Of a stretch of DNA of 64,000 bases, positions 9,201 to 20,058 are shown in pieces. Each line of letters starts with the position of its first letter. The first letter of the stretch is position 1. The notes beneath the pieces were generated by a model. The model searched no databases, was not told the origin of the DNA, and worked only from the letters and a program-made list of their open reading frames with translations. Origin of the DNA: Parus major (Eukaryota; Chordata; Aves; Passeriformes; Paridae); the NCBI RefSeq assembly GCF_001522545.3, contig NC_031795.1, positions 6,502,172-6,566,171 of the forward strand, in the 5' to 3' direction. Both the position numbers and the translations under genes were made by a program.

Positions 9201-12200
9201 CAGAGGTCTGCAGCATCTTAGTGGTGCTGGGGCCATGCCAGTGACTTTCTGGAGAGCTTTTCCCTCTGCTACTTTCCAATGCAGCAGCCACTTGGGCCAG
9301 TCAGGCTGCCTGAAGCAGCCTCAATATTCATGAGTGGGTTGTAGAATGGGTGTCATAACCTCAGTGACTTACACTAAACCAAGTGCCTGGAGGAAGCGGG
9401 AGCATCCAGCCTGAGAGAAATGAGTGTCAGGCTCTGCAGGGGCCTGGCTCCAGACGGGACAGGGGCTTGCACAGTTGTTGGCTCCATGTGGAGGGGAGAA
9501 CCTCAGAGAGGATGTGTTGTTCCTGTGTGGCTTCATGATGGGGATTACAGGCTTCATACAGGGTTCCTCCAGTTCCTCACACCAAGCGTCTGCCTGCAGC
9601 ACCCATTGTGCTGTCAGTCAGACCCTCATTCCAACACTGGGGGATCCCGAAGGTCCTTAGTGAGAGTCAGGGACACCCTCTCTGGAGGAGAAGGTCTGTG
9701 TGAGGGGATAGGATGGAAGCATTTCTGGTTAGTGGGAATCCCTCACTTGGCAGAGCCCAATAGCCCATTGGAGCACTCTGGCAGCACTGCCTATCTCCCA
9801 GGCAAGTCCTCTCAACCACACTGAAGAGTTGTGGTTCTGGTTCTTGTATTCATGCATTCACGTATTCATGTGGTTCATCACACACAGCCCACATTCAAAA
9901 ATGGATCAGATCCTCATTCACTGGGAGCTCTCTCTTTTACACCCCCCATTTTTTTAATGTTAAGTATTGAGCCATAACAGACTCTTTATGAGACCCTGCC
10001 TGGGCCCTGCCATGCTCTGTATGCTTGACACCAGCATTCCCATGGACTGGAGAGGTGCTGCTTGGCTCCTCTCTGGGGAGGAACTGGGAGCTTTGGCTGT
10101 GTTGGGCAGGTTTTTCCACGGCAGCTCCATTGATGGGATTCAAACTTTTTATGACTTATTAAGCAGGGGCTCAAATTACAGGTGGAGGTCACATAAACAC
10201 CCATAAATGCAGTGCCTTTGTTAAGGGAAGATCAGGCCAGCCTCATCCAGACAGGTCTCTCAGCAGCTTGAGCCCTGCTGTACTGCAGTATCAGCACTGA
10301 CATGTCTCCCTGCTCCTGGATTTGGGGGGAAAGGGGGCTCTGGAGACTGCCTACCACCCCCAGTTGCTGCACCCTGCTTGGCTCTCATGACTGTGCTGAG
10401 GTCCAAGGGCTGCCAGCACTGCCAGCTAAATCATGTTCCCTCTTCCCCCAGTGTCACCAGAGCTGTCACCATGGGGATGGTAGTACCCCCTTGGCAGCAG
10501 GTGCCTGAATCCTTGCTGTCAGCTCTGGGCTGCAGACCCCTGGTTGTTGAGCTGGCACAACTTCATGGAGCCCAGCTCCTCTGGATACCTTTCATCTCTC
10601 TAATGCCATCAGAGACATCTTCTGGCTTTTTTTCATAGAGATGGAAACAGCAGCATCTTGCCTGGCTCCATCACCGTCTGCAGCCAGCCTGAAGCAGCCA
10701 CACCACATGCGACCGTTGTGCCTGGCTCCCCGTGTGCCCTGTGTCTGCTGTGGGCTCATGGCACCAGGTTCTGCCCTGGTGGATGTGGAATGTTACTTGC
10801 ATCATGCACGGTGGTACCTTTTCCTCCCCTGGGTTCTGTGGCCATGGAGCTGGCAAGTTGCTGAGCTGGCTGAGGTGACACCAAGGTCCTCTTGTCCTCC
10901 CTGTGACCACATCCTGAAGCTGAGATCCTACGGTGGCCAGGATGCCCCATGGGCAGTGGTACCTGGCTCCTTGCTGCAATCCTGCCCTCCCTTTCAGCCT
11001 CTGCTTGGGTCTGACTGCTCTGATTTCTTGCTCCTGGTTAAGGAACACGAGGTTTTTGACAGATGCCTTTGCCATTATTCTTCCGTTAATGCTGTTGTTG
11101 TTTTGTGTTACTGTCAAATTGCATCTTTCTAAAGTCTTTTCCATCCCGTCAGCTGCAGATGAAGCACACAAAGTAATCTCCTGGCTCTGTCTGGGGAAAT
11201 TGCCTTTTATTATTGATAAGGCACTGCTGCCTTTGGAGGACACAACTCCGCTGTGAGCTGGAGCAGGAGCTGAGGAGCAACACTCAGCCCTGTCAGTGCC
11301 TGTGGGTGCTCCCAGGGAGGTAAACCTGTCCCTGGCCTGAGCAGGTGGGAAAAAGAACCAAGCAATGCTGCAGCAAGGTGGGTCTGAGGCTGGGAAGCTC
11401 TTGTCGGGCTCCTCTCCTGGAGGAGAAGCCTGATGCAGGAAAGGGGATGATCCTGCTTGGAGCATCCCAGCTTCTCCTGCGCCTCACAGGGAGCAGGGTA
11501 TCCACCTTCCCTCTTTGTGTTTGTCCCCATTACAAATGAGTCATGTGGTACCTGGAAACATGTGTCCACCTTGGCTCAAAGAAAACCCTGTGAGGATGGG
11601 ACAGTGGGCAAGGAAAATGTGCCATCCTGGATGATTTGGGCTGGGGGCTGCTGTGGACAGAGGTGTGCTGTGCATGTCCACCTCTGAGCTCCCATTTCAT
11701 TCAGTCCTCTTGGGACCTGGCGCAGCATCAGGGGGAAAGAAATCTGGGTCATGGCAAAACCTCTCTTTCTGAATAATAAATATTTATGTGTGTTTACAGC
11801 GTGTTCCTGCTCCTGGCTGCACAGGAGGGGCTGCAGTACTTGGAGCAGTGAGTGTCCACACACGTGTTGTGGAGTGAAGGCGTAGGTGTGCCAAGGTGGC
11901 TATGGGCCCTTCAGCCATGGGTGACTGATCTGGGGTGACTGCCCTAAACCAGGACAGTGACCCAGACATGACTGGCCCTGGCCCTGGCTCTGGTTCTTGT
12001 GCCCATGGTTCTGCTGCTGCTCTCAGAGGGTCTTGGTTTGCTCCCAGCCAAGGTTGGCACTGGCTAATAGCCCAGTGGCGTACCTGGTCCCAGGAGCTGG
12101 AGAGAAAGTGTAAAGGGTGCTGGCTGGGAAGGCAGCACACAGGGAAAGGACACTGCTCCTCTGAGCACTAGTATCCCCTTTCCAGGGTGGATCTTGAGCT

Positions 12201-14218
12201 ACTGAGGAGCTCCAGTTACACTTCACTTCATGATCAATCCCACCTTTGCAAAGTGACTGACACTTCCAATCGTGCACTAAGAAGTCCATGGCACCAGAAC
12301 AATTCCTGCAGCATGATTCAGCTGGTGTGAGCTGTTCCTACCCCCAAAGCTCTGTACAACAGACCACTGCTGGACCACTGCAGGAGGAGCAGGGCAGACC
12401 CCATTCCCAGGTGTCGAAAGTGGCAGCTTGGAGATCCATGAGGCACAGGGCAGGTGGTGCATTCTGCAATGCAACTTTACAGGAACTTCCTGGATCTTCC
12501 CATAGATATTTTTACCCTCCCTTGCCACGTAGCAGTGTGGCCAATGCTCAGCTGTTCCTTTAGCCTTTCTCCCAGGAATCTGTCAACAGTGGGCACAGGG
12601 ATGGCACCCCTGGTGCTGGTGTTGCATCCCAGGACCACCCACAAGGACCTGCTGCCACCACCAGTACATGTCATAAACTGTGTTAACCCTGCTTTGTGGG
12701 TGCTGTGGAGCAGGACAGACCGATGGTCTCTTGAACACAGCATACAGCTGCCCAAACAGGATCTGGTTGTAGATCCAGGCTTTTTGCAGCACTGAGTTCA
12801 TTGTGCTTCCATGAAAGTCATTCCTTTGGTGTGGGCCTCCTCCTGCTTGGCTTGGCAGTGGAAGGCCAAAGTCCACGGTGGTCCATATCCCAGTGGTGCT
12901 GTGACCGGAGCTCCCAGGCTGGGAAGGGGCTGAGGGCTCTCTGTTAGCGCCCTTTGGTGATGAATTGGGCAGAAAATTGCAGAGTCAACAAAAGCCCAGC
13001 AAAACACTCTTGTTGGAAGCTACCATAGCAAGCGCTACTATTTTGCTGATAAATCTGATTTTTAAATGAGCTGCATGTCAGGCTGGTAAATAATGCATCT
13101 TGTAAATGAAGAGAGCTGGAAGCAGGCTGGAACGAGCAGCTGGTGCTGCAGGTACAGCAAGTCCTGCACATCAGGGAGAGCAGTGGCAGCAGTTCTTGGG
13201 AGCACATTCCCTGCACTGCTTCTCAAATTGCTTTTTAAAGTCTTCAGTTCCCACAACACATTCCATGAGCTTTTCCCATAAGCATAAATCCAGGAGTAGC
13301 ATTGATGAGAACAAAAAGGTTTTATATATATGAACTTCAGAGACCAACAGGGAAAGCAGGAGGCTCTTGAGGCAACAGCGCTTGGGAGAGATGGATCTTT
13401 CTCATTTCAGGAGCATTTGCAGCCATATCAGAGCCATTCTGGTGGCCTTCTTGCTCCAGATCCTTGCAGACAGCTTTTCCTAGCTTCTTACCACCAAGAC
13501 TTGAGTAGAACAGATTGTTAATTACTATTAAATGTCCCAGGAGCTGCACAATACTGTGTGCTTCCCACCTGCTGGGAACAGATAGAGCAGAAACTTGAGG
13601 TCTCAGATACATGTGGCTTTGTGCTGGATAAAATTCCCTGTTACCTCCAGCTTTTTATGGGCAAGCCCAGTCCTGAGTGGACTGTGCTGGGGGGGTGGTC
13701 TGTCTGGGGGTCTGCTCCGGGTGCAGCCCTGAGCTCAGTGGTGTGATCTGAAGGGCGAGAACTTCAACTCACCATAGCTGATCAGTCTTTAAAATCACTT
13801 GTGCTGAGGGCTGTCTCTGCTGCTCATGGCACATCCCTGTGCACGTGCTAGCCATACAGAGCCCCAAAGTTGCCCTGTTTGGGTTCCAGCTCCTACACGG
13901 ATGTTTCAGGTTTCTTTGGGTACAGCAGTCAGAGAAGAGACCTGTGCAAGGGAAGGATTTGGAGTCAGAAAGCACTTGGACTGCATAGCAGCTGGAGCAT
14001 ATCCCAATGAACGGGTTTCCTCAGGGCTGCCAGGGAGTAAGCCTGGGGCAGATCCCAGTTCATTTTGTAAGTCCTGTCACCATCACATCTGGTGGGGATC
14101 TGAGACCTTCTGCCAAGTAAGAGTACTGGCACAGAGCAGCACCACTGCAAACACACCAGGGGTGGGCCTGGAGCTTGGTTTAATGGCAAAGCTCCAGGAA
14201 CTATGACTTCCCAGGAGG
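6285..14218. other. Intergenic, largely unique sequence
   Basis: Eight kilobases with no convincing exon. GC-rich parts (7,000-7,200; 9,000-9,800; 10,240-12,900) generate many overlapping open frames on both strands, the longest 264 codons on the minus strand at 10,671-11,465. None shows a domain, splice context or codon bias typical of coding DNA. An AT-rich block at 8,380-8,960 (with TTAAATTAAAAATAATATTT around 8,870) could be regulatory. No CR1 tail was seen here, so old, decayed repeats may be missed. Confidence 0.45.
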
Positions 14219-14398
14219 GCTGCTGCCCATCTCTGGAACAGAGAAGCTGTGGCTGCCGCATCCCTGGGAGTGCTCAAGGTCAAGTTGGACACAGCTTGGA
14301 GCAACCTGGTCTACCTGAAGATGTCCCTTCTCATGGCAGGGGGTGGAATGGGATGAGCTTGAAGGTGCTTCAAACACAAATCATCCTGTGACTCTAAG
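14219..14398 (+). mobile_element. CR1 LINE 3' fragment
   Basis: Contains CTGTGGCTGCCGCATCCCTG, TTGGAGCAACCTGGTCTA, GGGATGAGCTTGAAGGTGCT and a decayed tail CATCCTGTGACTCTAAGA. About 180 bp of CR1 3' end in sense orientation. Confidence 0.9.
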
Positions 14399-15401
14399 AT
14401 CTTTGAGCAGGCTGCAAGGAGCAGTTGGTCGGTTATGAATTATGTCCTATTGGAAGCAATTACTGATCAGCGAAGTGCTTTGAGGCAGCCTGAGAGCCTG
14501 TAACCAACACAAGGGGCTCTTGAACACTGCTGAATGTGTAGGGAAGAGTTAATGGCTAATCAAAACTCTGCATGATTTCCAGGAGCAAACAAAAGGCGAT
14601 AGTCAAGGTGCTTGTGAACTGGTGTTAAAAGACAAATTCTTCATTGTCAATCCAGCTACCATCCTTGTTCAGTTAAACTCTGCAACAGATCTCAGACAAA
14701 GGTAATTTTCTGCTTCTCTGGCTTAATTCTATTCATCTTTTAGAGAGTAATTAGCACCACTTGGTGTTCTTTTAAGCCCAATTAATTGCACCTTGTTTTA
14801 GGAGAGAAAGTTAATGCTTCTCCATGTAGGTTAGTGCAGCAATTTATGATGAGAGCTGGGACCAGGCAGAGGTGTGGACCAGGGGCACCATTGCTGCTGC
14901 TGCTGTTGCTGCTGCTGTTGCTGCTGCTGCCGCCACCAGAAGCCTGGTGCTGTCTCCATTGCAAAGATTTCCCAGTTTTAATTTGAGCTGTTTTCTGGAT
15001 GCTGTGGCTAGCAGCAGTGAGCCCACACTGCCAGCGGCTGCCTCTGCTACTCAGCAATGGTCAGAGGGGTGCAGGACAGACTTGATTGCGCCTGGAAGTG
15101 TGTGGCAGCCAAAGGATGCCAACAGCACACCATGGTCACATGGTTATAGAGTCTTAGGGGATGGTGACAGGGCCACCACCTGCCACAGAGTAGGAGGGGC
15201 TCAGCCAGGACCAACTCTAGTGCCACCAGGAAGGCAGAAGGGGCTGGATGTGGCTGTGAGGCAGTGGTGTGACTTTACAGGGAAGTCCTCCTCTGGGATA
15301 GTCACTTTGTAGTGATATCTGTAGGTCAAGACTCCTGCTACAGTAGCATTTACCAAATTAGTCTTTGCTCAGTTGTGTCCTGCTGTTGCTGCTTCTGAAG
15401 G
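14399..15401. other. Intergenic, with CTG-type microsatellite
   Basis: AT-rich unique sequence up to about 14,850, then the trinucleotide tract described separately. Minus-strand frames here encode only Ser/Ala/Asn runs from the repeat. No gene is supported. Confidence 0.5.
14892..14931 (+). repeat. Imperfect (CTG/TTG)n microsatellite
   Basis: About thirteen trinucleotide units of TGC/TGT, interrupted twice by TTG, ending in CTGCCGCCACC. The pattern is 4 CTG, TTG, 3 CTG, TTG, 4 CTG. Confidence 0.95.
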
Positions 15402-15545
15402 ATCATGGAATCACAGAATGGTTTGAGTAGGAAGTGACTTTAAAGCTCATCTCATTCCACCCTTGCCATGAGCAGGGACACCTTCACTAGACCAGGTTGC
15501 TTCGCCCTGGCCTTGAACACTTCCAGGGATGGAGCACTTCCAGGA
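15402..15545 (-). mobile_element. CR1 LINE 3' end, antisense
   Basis: Starts with the reversed tail ATCATGGAATCACAGAATGG, then CTCATCTCATTCCACCC, CACTAGACCAGGTTGCT and GGCCTTGAACACTTCCAGGG. It breaks off after the GATGG block, so it is 5'-truncated. Confidence 0.92.
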
Positions 15546-16019
15546 TGGCTGTTTGACTTCCTTTCCCTGCAATGGCAAATGCCTTTGCTGGGGTTCCCCT
15601 GCTGAAATCACACCCTGACCAAATGCAACACCAACAAAAATCTGGACTTGTGCCAGACTGCCATCATCAGAGCTCAGCCAGCAAACAGTGCTCAGCAAAA
15701 GGCAACTAGACATCGTGTTTGGAGGCCTCACTTATGGAGCTGCTGATGAGGCATCAGTGACTTTGATAATGTCAAGGACTAGAAAGCAAATGCTTCCACG
15801 ATAAATCTTGTCTACTTTAAAAGTAGGTTATACTTTGAAAGCGCTTTAGTTCTTAGGAATTTAATATTTCTATGTCAATTGTAAGACAAGTAATTGGATG
15901 GGGAGAAGGTTGTTACCGGAACCTGAGATCAAAGGCAGGATTTGAAATGATGTGCAGGTGGGTGTCTTTGTTCACTGCAAATGTGACTCTGGAGGTTTTG
16001 CAGGCACCACTTGTGTTTG
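15546..16019. other. Intergenic, no feature recognised
   Basis: Unique sequence of average composition. The 94-codon minus-strand frame at 15,447-15,731 overlaps the CR1 copy and is not a gene. Confidence 0.5.
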
Positions 16020-16242
16020 AAATCATGGAAGCACAGAATATTCTGAGCTGGAAGGGATCTGCATGGATCAAGTCCTGGCCCTGCCCAGAACACCAAAATC
16101 CATCCTGTGCCTGAGAGCGCTGTCCAGATGCTTCTTGAGCTCTAGCAGCCTTGGGGCCATGACCATTCCCTGGGGACCCTGTTCAAGTGCTCAACCACAT
16201 GCTGTGGGAATACCCTTTTACCTAATATCCAGGCTAAACCTC
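16020..16242 (-). mobile_element. CR1 LINE 3' end, antisense
   Basis: Reversed tail AATCATGGAAGCACAGAATA, then CTGGAAGGGATCTGCA, AAGTCCTGGCCCTGCCCAGA, GCATGACCATTCCCTGG-like block and TACCTAATATCCAGGCTAAA. It belongs to a different CR1 subfamily from the 15,402 copy: the CTGGCCCTGC block replaces CCACCCTTGCCATG. Confidence 0.9.
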
Positions 16243-17584
16243 TCTGCACGCATGGCATAGAAGACCACTGTCCCATCACCTGCCATGCCCAGGGTACTCA
16301 CCCACAGACTGGTGTGTCCATGGAGGGAGGGGCTCCAGACCTGGGCTTAATCCTCCCTGTGAGGATTGTTTTCCCTTCCATGAGAGTGGGTTATTTTAAT
16401 CGCACTAAGCAGTTTATATTGAGGTTATTGAAAACTCTTTCTGCCCATGCTGGGAGATACTTGGGTTGTTTCTAGAAAAAACTCTGCCTCCTCCTGCCCT
16501 CACTCACCCCTTCCTCTCTAGGGAAGGAGTTTCCCACATCCCATATGCAACATTTCCCTGATCTGTCCCTTTCCAAATTGCAAGCTGCACAACTGTGAGC
16601 TGGCATCAAGACTCTGAGGTAAGCACGAACTGGCTGAATCCAAGCCCTCCCTGTGGGGCCGCAACCCCAGAACCCCCGGACATGGAGCATAGCTGCAACA
16701 CCATGGCCGTGGATTCCCCTGAAGGGATGAAGCAGCACGGTGGAAGTCCTGGGGCACTCTCTGGGGAATTGCCCTCCCTGTGCCGTGCTCTCACCTGAGG
16801 AGAGCAAGAATTGTACAGCCCTGTCCCAGAGCTCCATGCCCAGCCTGCCTGAGCAGTGAGCAAAATGGGATCAGTTTAATTATAAGACTTTGATATACCA
16901 GCCTTAAACTTTCTGTAAACCAGTGGCTGCTGGACAGGTGAGCTGGACTCCTGTGCCTAATGTAGATTGATAGCAGATCAGCTTTTCTGTCTTAATTTGC
17001 TTATGACCTAGAGAATTAGCAGAGAGGATCTGTTATCCTGCCAGCGTACTAATGGCTTTGGCAAGAGAAGAGCTCCTGAGGGAAGCAGTGGTATTTGCTA
17101 ACCTTTCCGCAATTTGCTTTACATAATAACACACTCCTCCAAATGTCCTCAGCGTGACTGGCCATTCCCCTTCGCCTGCACATGCCTTGATATTTCACTT
17201 TTTAAATTTCACAACTAGTGCACAGTAAGAAAAGGTGCTGAATGCCTCATGTCATTCATCTTCCCTCTCCCTTCAGAAGCTATTCTTAGCCATGCCATCG
17301 GTTTAGCAATTCAGAGGGAAGTACTTTTCCTTTTCAAGGTCTCTAAAGATTTCCTATATCCATATGTCCAGCTAGAAAAGAAAAACAACCTGAATCTGCC
17401 TGCCAATCTGCCCTTCAGCTCACTGGTTTTCTCCAAAATGGGTTGCAAGGCTGGGAGCATAGCAGAAACCCTCTCCACGGGCACTTCTAAAGGCAGTAGG
17501 ACAACTGAGCACACAGTGTGCTGAGGATCAGGCAGGACACTCCAATGACACACCATCCTAATGAGCGTCACTGCAAAATATCAT
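16243..17584. other. Intergenic, no gene recognised
   Basis: The part from 16,860 to 17,240 is AT-rich, low in CpG and free of recognisable repeats, so it is a candidate unique or regulatory block. Open frames at 16,472-16,863 (minus) and 17,249-17,524 (plus) show no domain. Confidence 0.45.
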
Positions 17585-18152
17585 TTTCTCCAGGAGTAGC
17601 CCTGGAGAAAAGGATCTGGGGATGCTGGTGGGTGAAAGCTGGACGTGAACCAGCCACATGTGCTGGGACCCAGAAACTCCCTGGTTCTGGGCTGATCCCA
17701 CAGCATGAGAGCAGGGGAAGCAGGGATTCTACCCTGCTCAGGTGCAGGGCATCCCACCTGCAGAGCTGCTTCCAGCTCTGGGAAACAACATCAGAAAGAT
17801 GTGGAGCTGCTGGAACAAGTCCAGAGGAGGTCACTGAGAAGCTCTAATGGCTGGAGACCCTCTGCTCTGAATACAGACTGGCAAAGCTGTGACTGTTCAG
17901 CCTGGAGAAAAAAGGGTTCCAGGGATATCTTAGAGACCCTTCCAGCACCTCAAGGAGCTCCAAGAGAGCTGGAGAGGGACTTTGGACAAGGACCTGGAGG
18001 GACAGGACAAGGGGAAATGGTTTCTTACTGGCAGAGGGTAGGGATAGAAGGGATATTGGGAAGGAAATCTTGCTATTGGGGTGCTAAGGCCCTGGCACAA
18101 GTGGCCCAGAGCAGCTGTGGCTGCCCCATCCCTGGAAGCATTCAAGGCTCAC
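17585..18152 (+). mobile_element. CR1 LINE, ~570-bp 3' segment
   Basis: One of the two longest CR1 pieces in the window. In order: AGTAGCCCTGGAGAAAAGGA, CACATGTGCTGGGACCCAGA, CTGCTCAGGTGCAGG, GGAGCTGCTGGAACAAGTCC, GTTCAGCCTGGAGAAAAAAG, GAGACCCTTCCAGCACCTCA, GGACAGGACAAGGGGAAATG, CAGAGCAGCTGTGGCTGCCC. The 3' tail is missing, and the reading frame in the ORF2-derived part is decayed. It matches the copy at 58,075 block for block. Confidence 0.93.
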
Positions 18153-19822
18153 AGGTGCACCAAGGGATGTGGGGGTGTTTCCCCAGCCCCTCCACCTTTA
18201 CTCATGTGACTGCTTGTTGACTATGAGAGTGAAGTCCATTTCATGTCTCCATATATGCGTGTCTTCACTTGCTGCCTGTGCCTGGATCCCACATGACATC
18301 CATCAGCATCTCCCAGCTGCTGTGTCCTGCCATGGGAGCCTGGATGATGGGGCAGCCATGCTGCTGAGGATGGCGGTCCACAGGCATCATCCTCAGCAGT
18401 CTTCCATTGCTAGGTTTTTACCCACTAATCATCCAGGTGTTATTCTCAGGGAGTTCCATCCCATCTCTCTAAGAGGGCTGTGGGGCAGCCAGCTATAGAA
18501 CAAAGTGGGTGATTCCTTTTAGTGTTCTCAGAGATCAGAAAGAGGCTGTGAGCAGCACAGAACCTCACTTAGAAAGGATGAAACCATTAACTGAAGTTAA
18601 AAGAGTGTGAAGAAAGATAAGAAGCTAAAACGAGAATAAAATGAAAGTAGGAGACAAAGCACAGATGAGTAATCAGTGTAAATTCATTAGTTTTTCAGGC
18701 ACAGGCAATGGGAGTGGAAGCAGGAGCCCAAAAGGGGGAATGAAATTGCTAGTGGTGAACCAGAGAAAATGCAAGTTAATTCTCCTTCTCCACATATCAT
18801 TGTGGAGTGGGAATTGCAGCCTGTCTACTGAGAAGCAGAGATCAGCACCTCTCCTTTGCTTGGAAATGGCTTTGCCTAATATCCCAGTGCACACAGACTG
18901 AGCTCAGTGCCCTGTGAGGAGGCACATGCTGCAGGAGGTAGCTGCTTGGACCCTGGGGCTGTGGGATCTTCTGCCCCAAGCACTGCTGGACTCATTAGTG
19001 GAAGGGGCACAGCTGACGGGCCTTTCTCAGAGCTGGTCCATGGCAAACATTTCTCCAGGGATGCAGCAGTCACAGCTGTGCCTCACCCAGGTAGGACAAA
19101 ACAATGGGAAATTGATCAACTCATTAAATTAATTAACTAATTAAAATTAATTAACTGAGTACACATGCACCAGCCCAGTCTCCTTCTCTTCTCACTCGCA
19201 AGCAACTCTCCCCCACGTGCAGTACCCAGGGGTGGGAGCTATACAACTGGGGATGATGAATGGAGTTAGTCCAAGCTGTCACCATCACTTCATGTGACGG
19301 GTGTGTTCAGACACTGTTCTCAGCCCTACAGTCTTCTGCACACCCACCACCCACCATGCCCTCCCCAGGAATCATATAATTCCTCACCCTGACAGCCCAG
19401 TCCAAGTGCCAACAGATGCAGCTATTGTTGTTACATGCTGCCATTTATGAGTGTTTTTATTTCAGATTATTACAGATTCTTGACATTAAAAGCCCATAAT
19501 TAAGATAATTAGAACAAAGACATTTGCCTTGTAATCAGCATATATTTCAATAAGATGTTTTAATTTCCAGGTGAAAGTTCTGAGCTTATTATTTAAATAA
19601 TGTTATCTATATTGACAACATGCTATATAGATCTGATTGTTTAGGGTGTTCATGATACTCCTTTCCTTTTAAATCCTTTTTCAATTTGATGAACACACAT
19701 CAAACGTCCAGGACATGAGAGAGTCGCTCCTCAGGGAAGCCAGGCAGAGCTGTGTTAGTGGTGGCAGGGATTGCCATGGGGAGGCACTTTACAGAGCCAC
19801 AGCTTGGTCGAGGCACTGCAGT
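18153..19822. other. Intergenic, partly AT-rich unique sequence
   Basis: No exon recognised. Points of note are a TTAATTAA-rich patch at 19,113-19,162 and a clean AT-rich block at 19,430-19,700 with no repeat signature. Both are discussed as findings. Confidence 0.45.
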
Positions 19823-20058
19823 GATCCTGGAATCACACAGTACAGAACTGGAAGGTATCCACAAGAATCACTGAGTTCAACTCCTGGCCCTGCACTGGAC
19901 AATTCCCAAAATCCCACCATCTGCTTGAGAGCATTTTCCAAATGCTTCTTTGACTTCTGTCAGGCTTCAGGCTGTGACCGCTTCCCTGGGGAGCCAGTTC
20001 CAGTGTCCATGATACTCTACAGCATGAGTTTGGGTGGCCTCAGACCTCTCCAAAACAC
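19823..20058 (-). mobile_element. CR1 LINE 3' end, antisense
   Basis: Reversed tail GATCCTGGAATCACACAGTA, then ACTCCTGGCCCTGCACTGGA, CACCATCTGCTTGAGAGC, GGCTGTGACCGCTTCCCTGG. Same subfamily as the copy at 16,020, judging from the CCTGGCCCTGC block. Confidence 0.9.

Noticed and set aside
10671..11465. 264-codon open frame on the minus strand, the longest non-exonic frame in the window
   Set aside because: No domain, family resemblance or splice context; it lies in GC-rich intergenic DNA where long chance frames are common, and overlaps several other frames of similar length on both strands.
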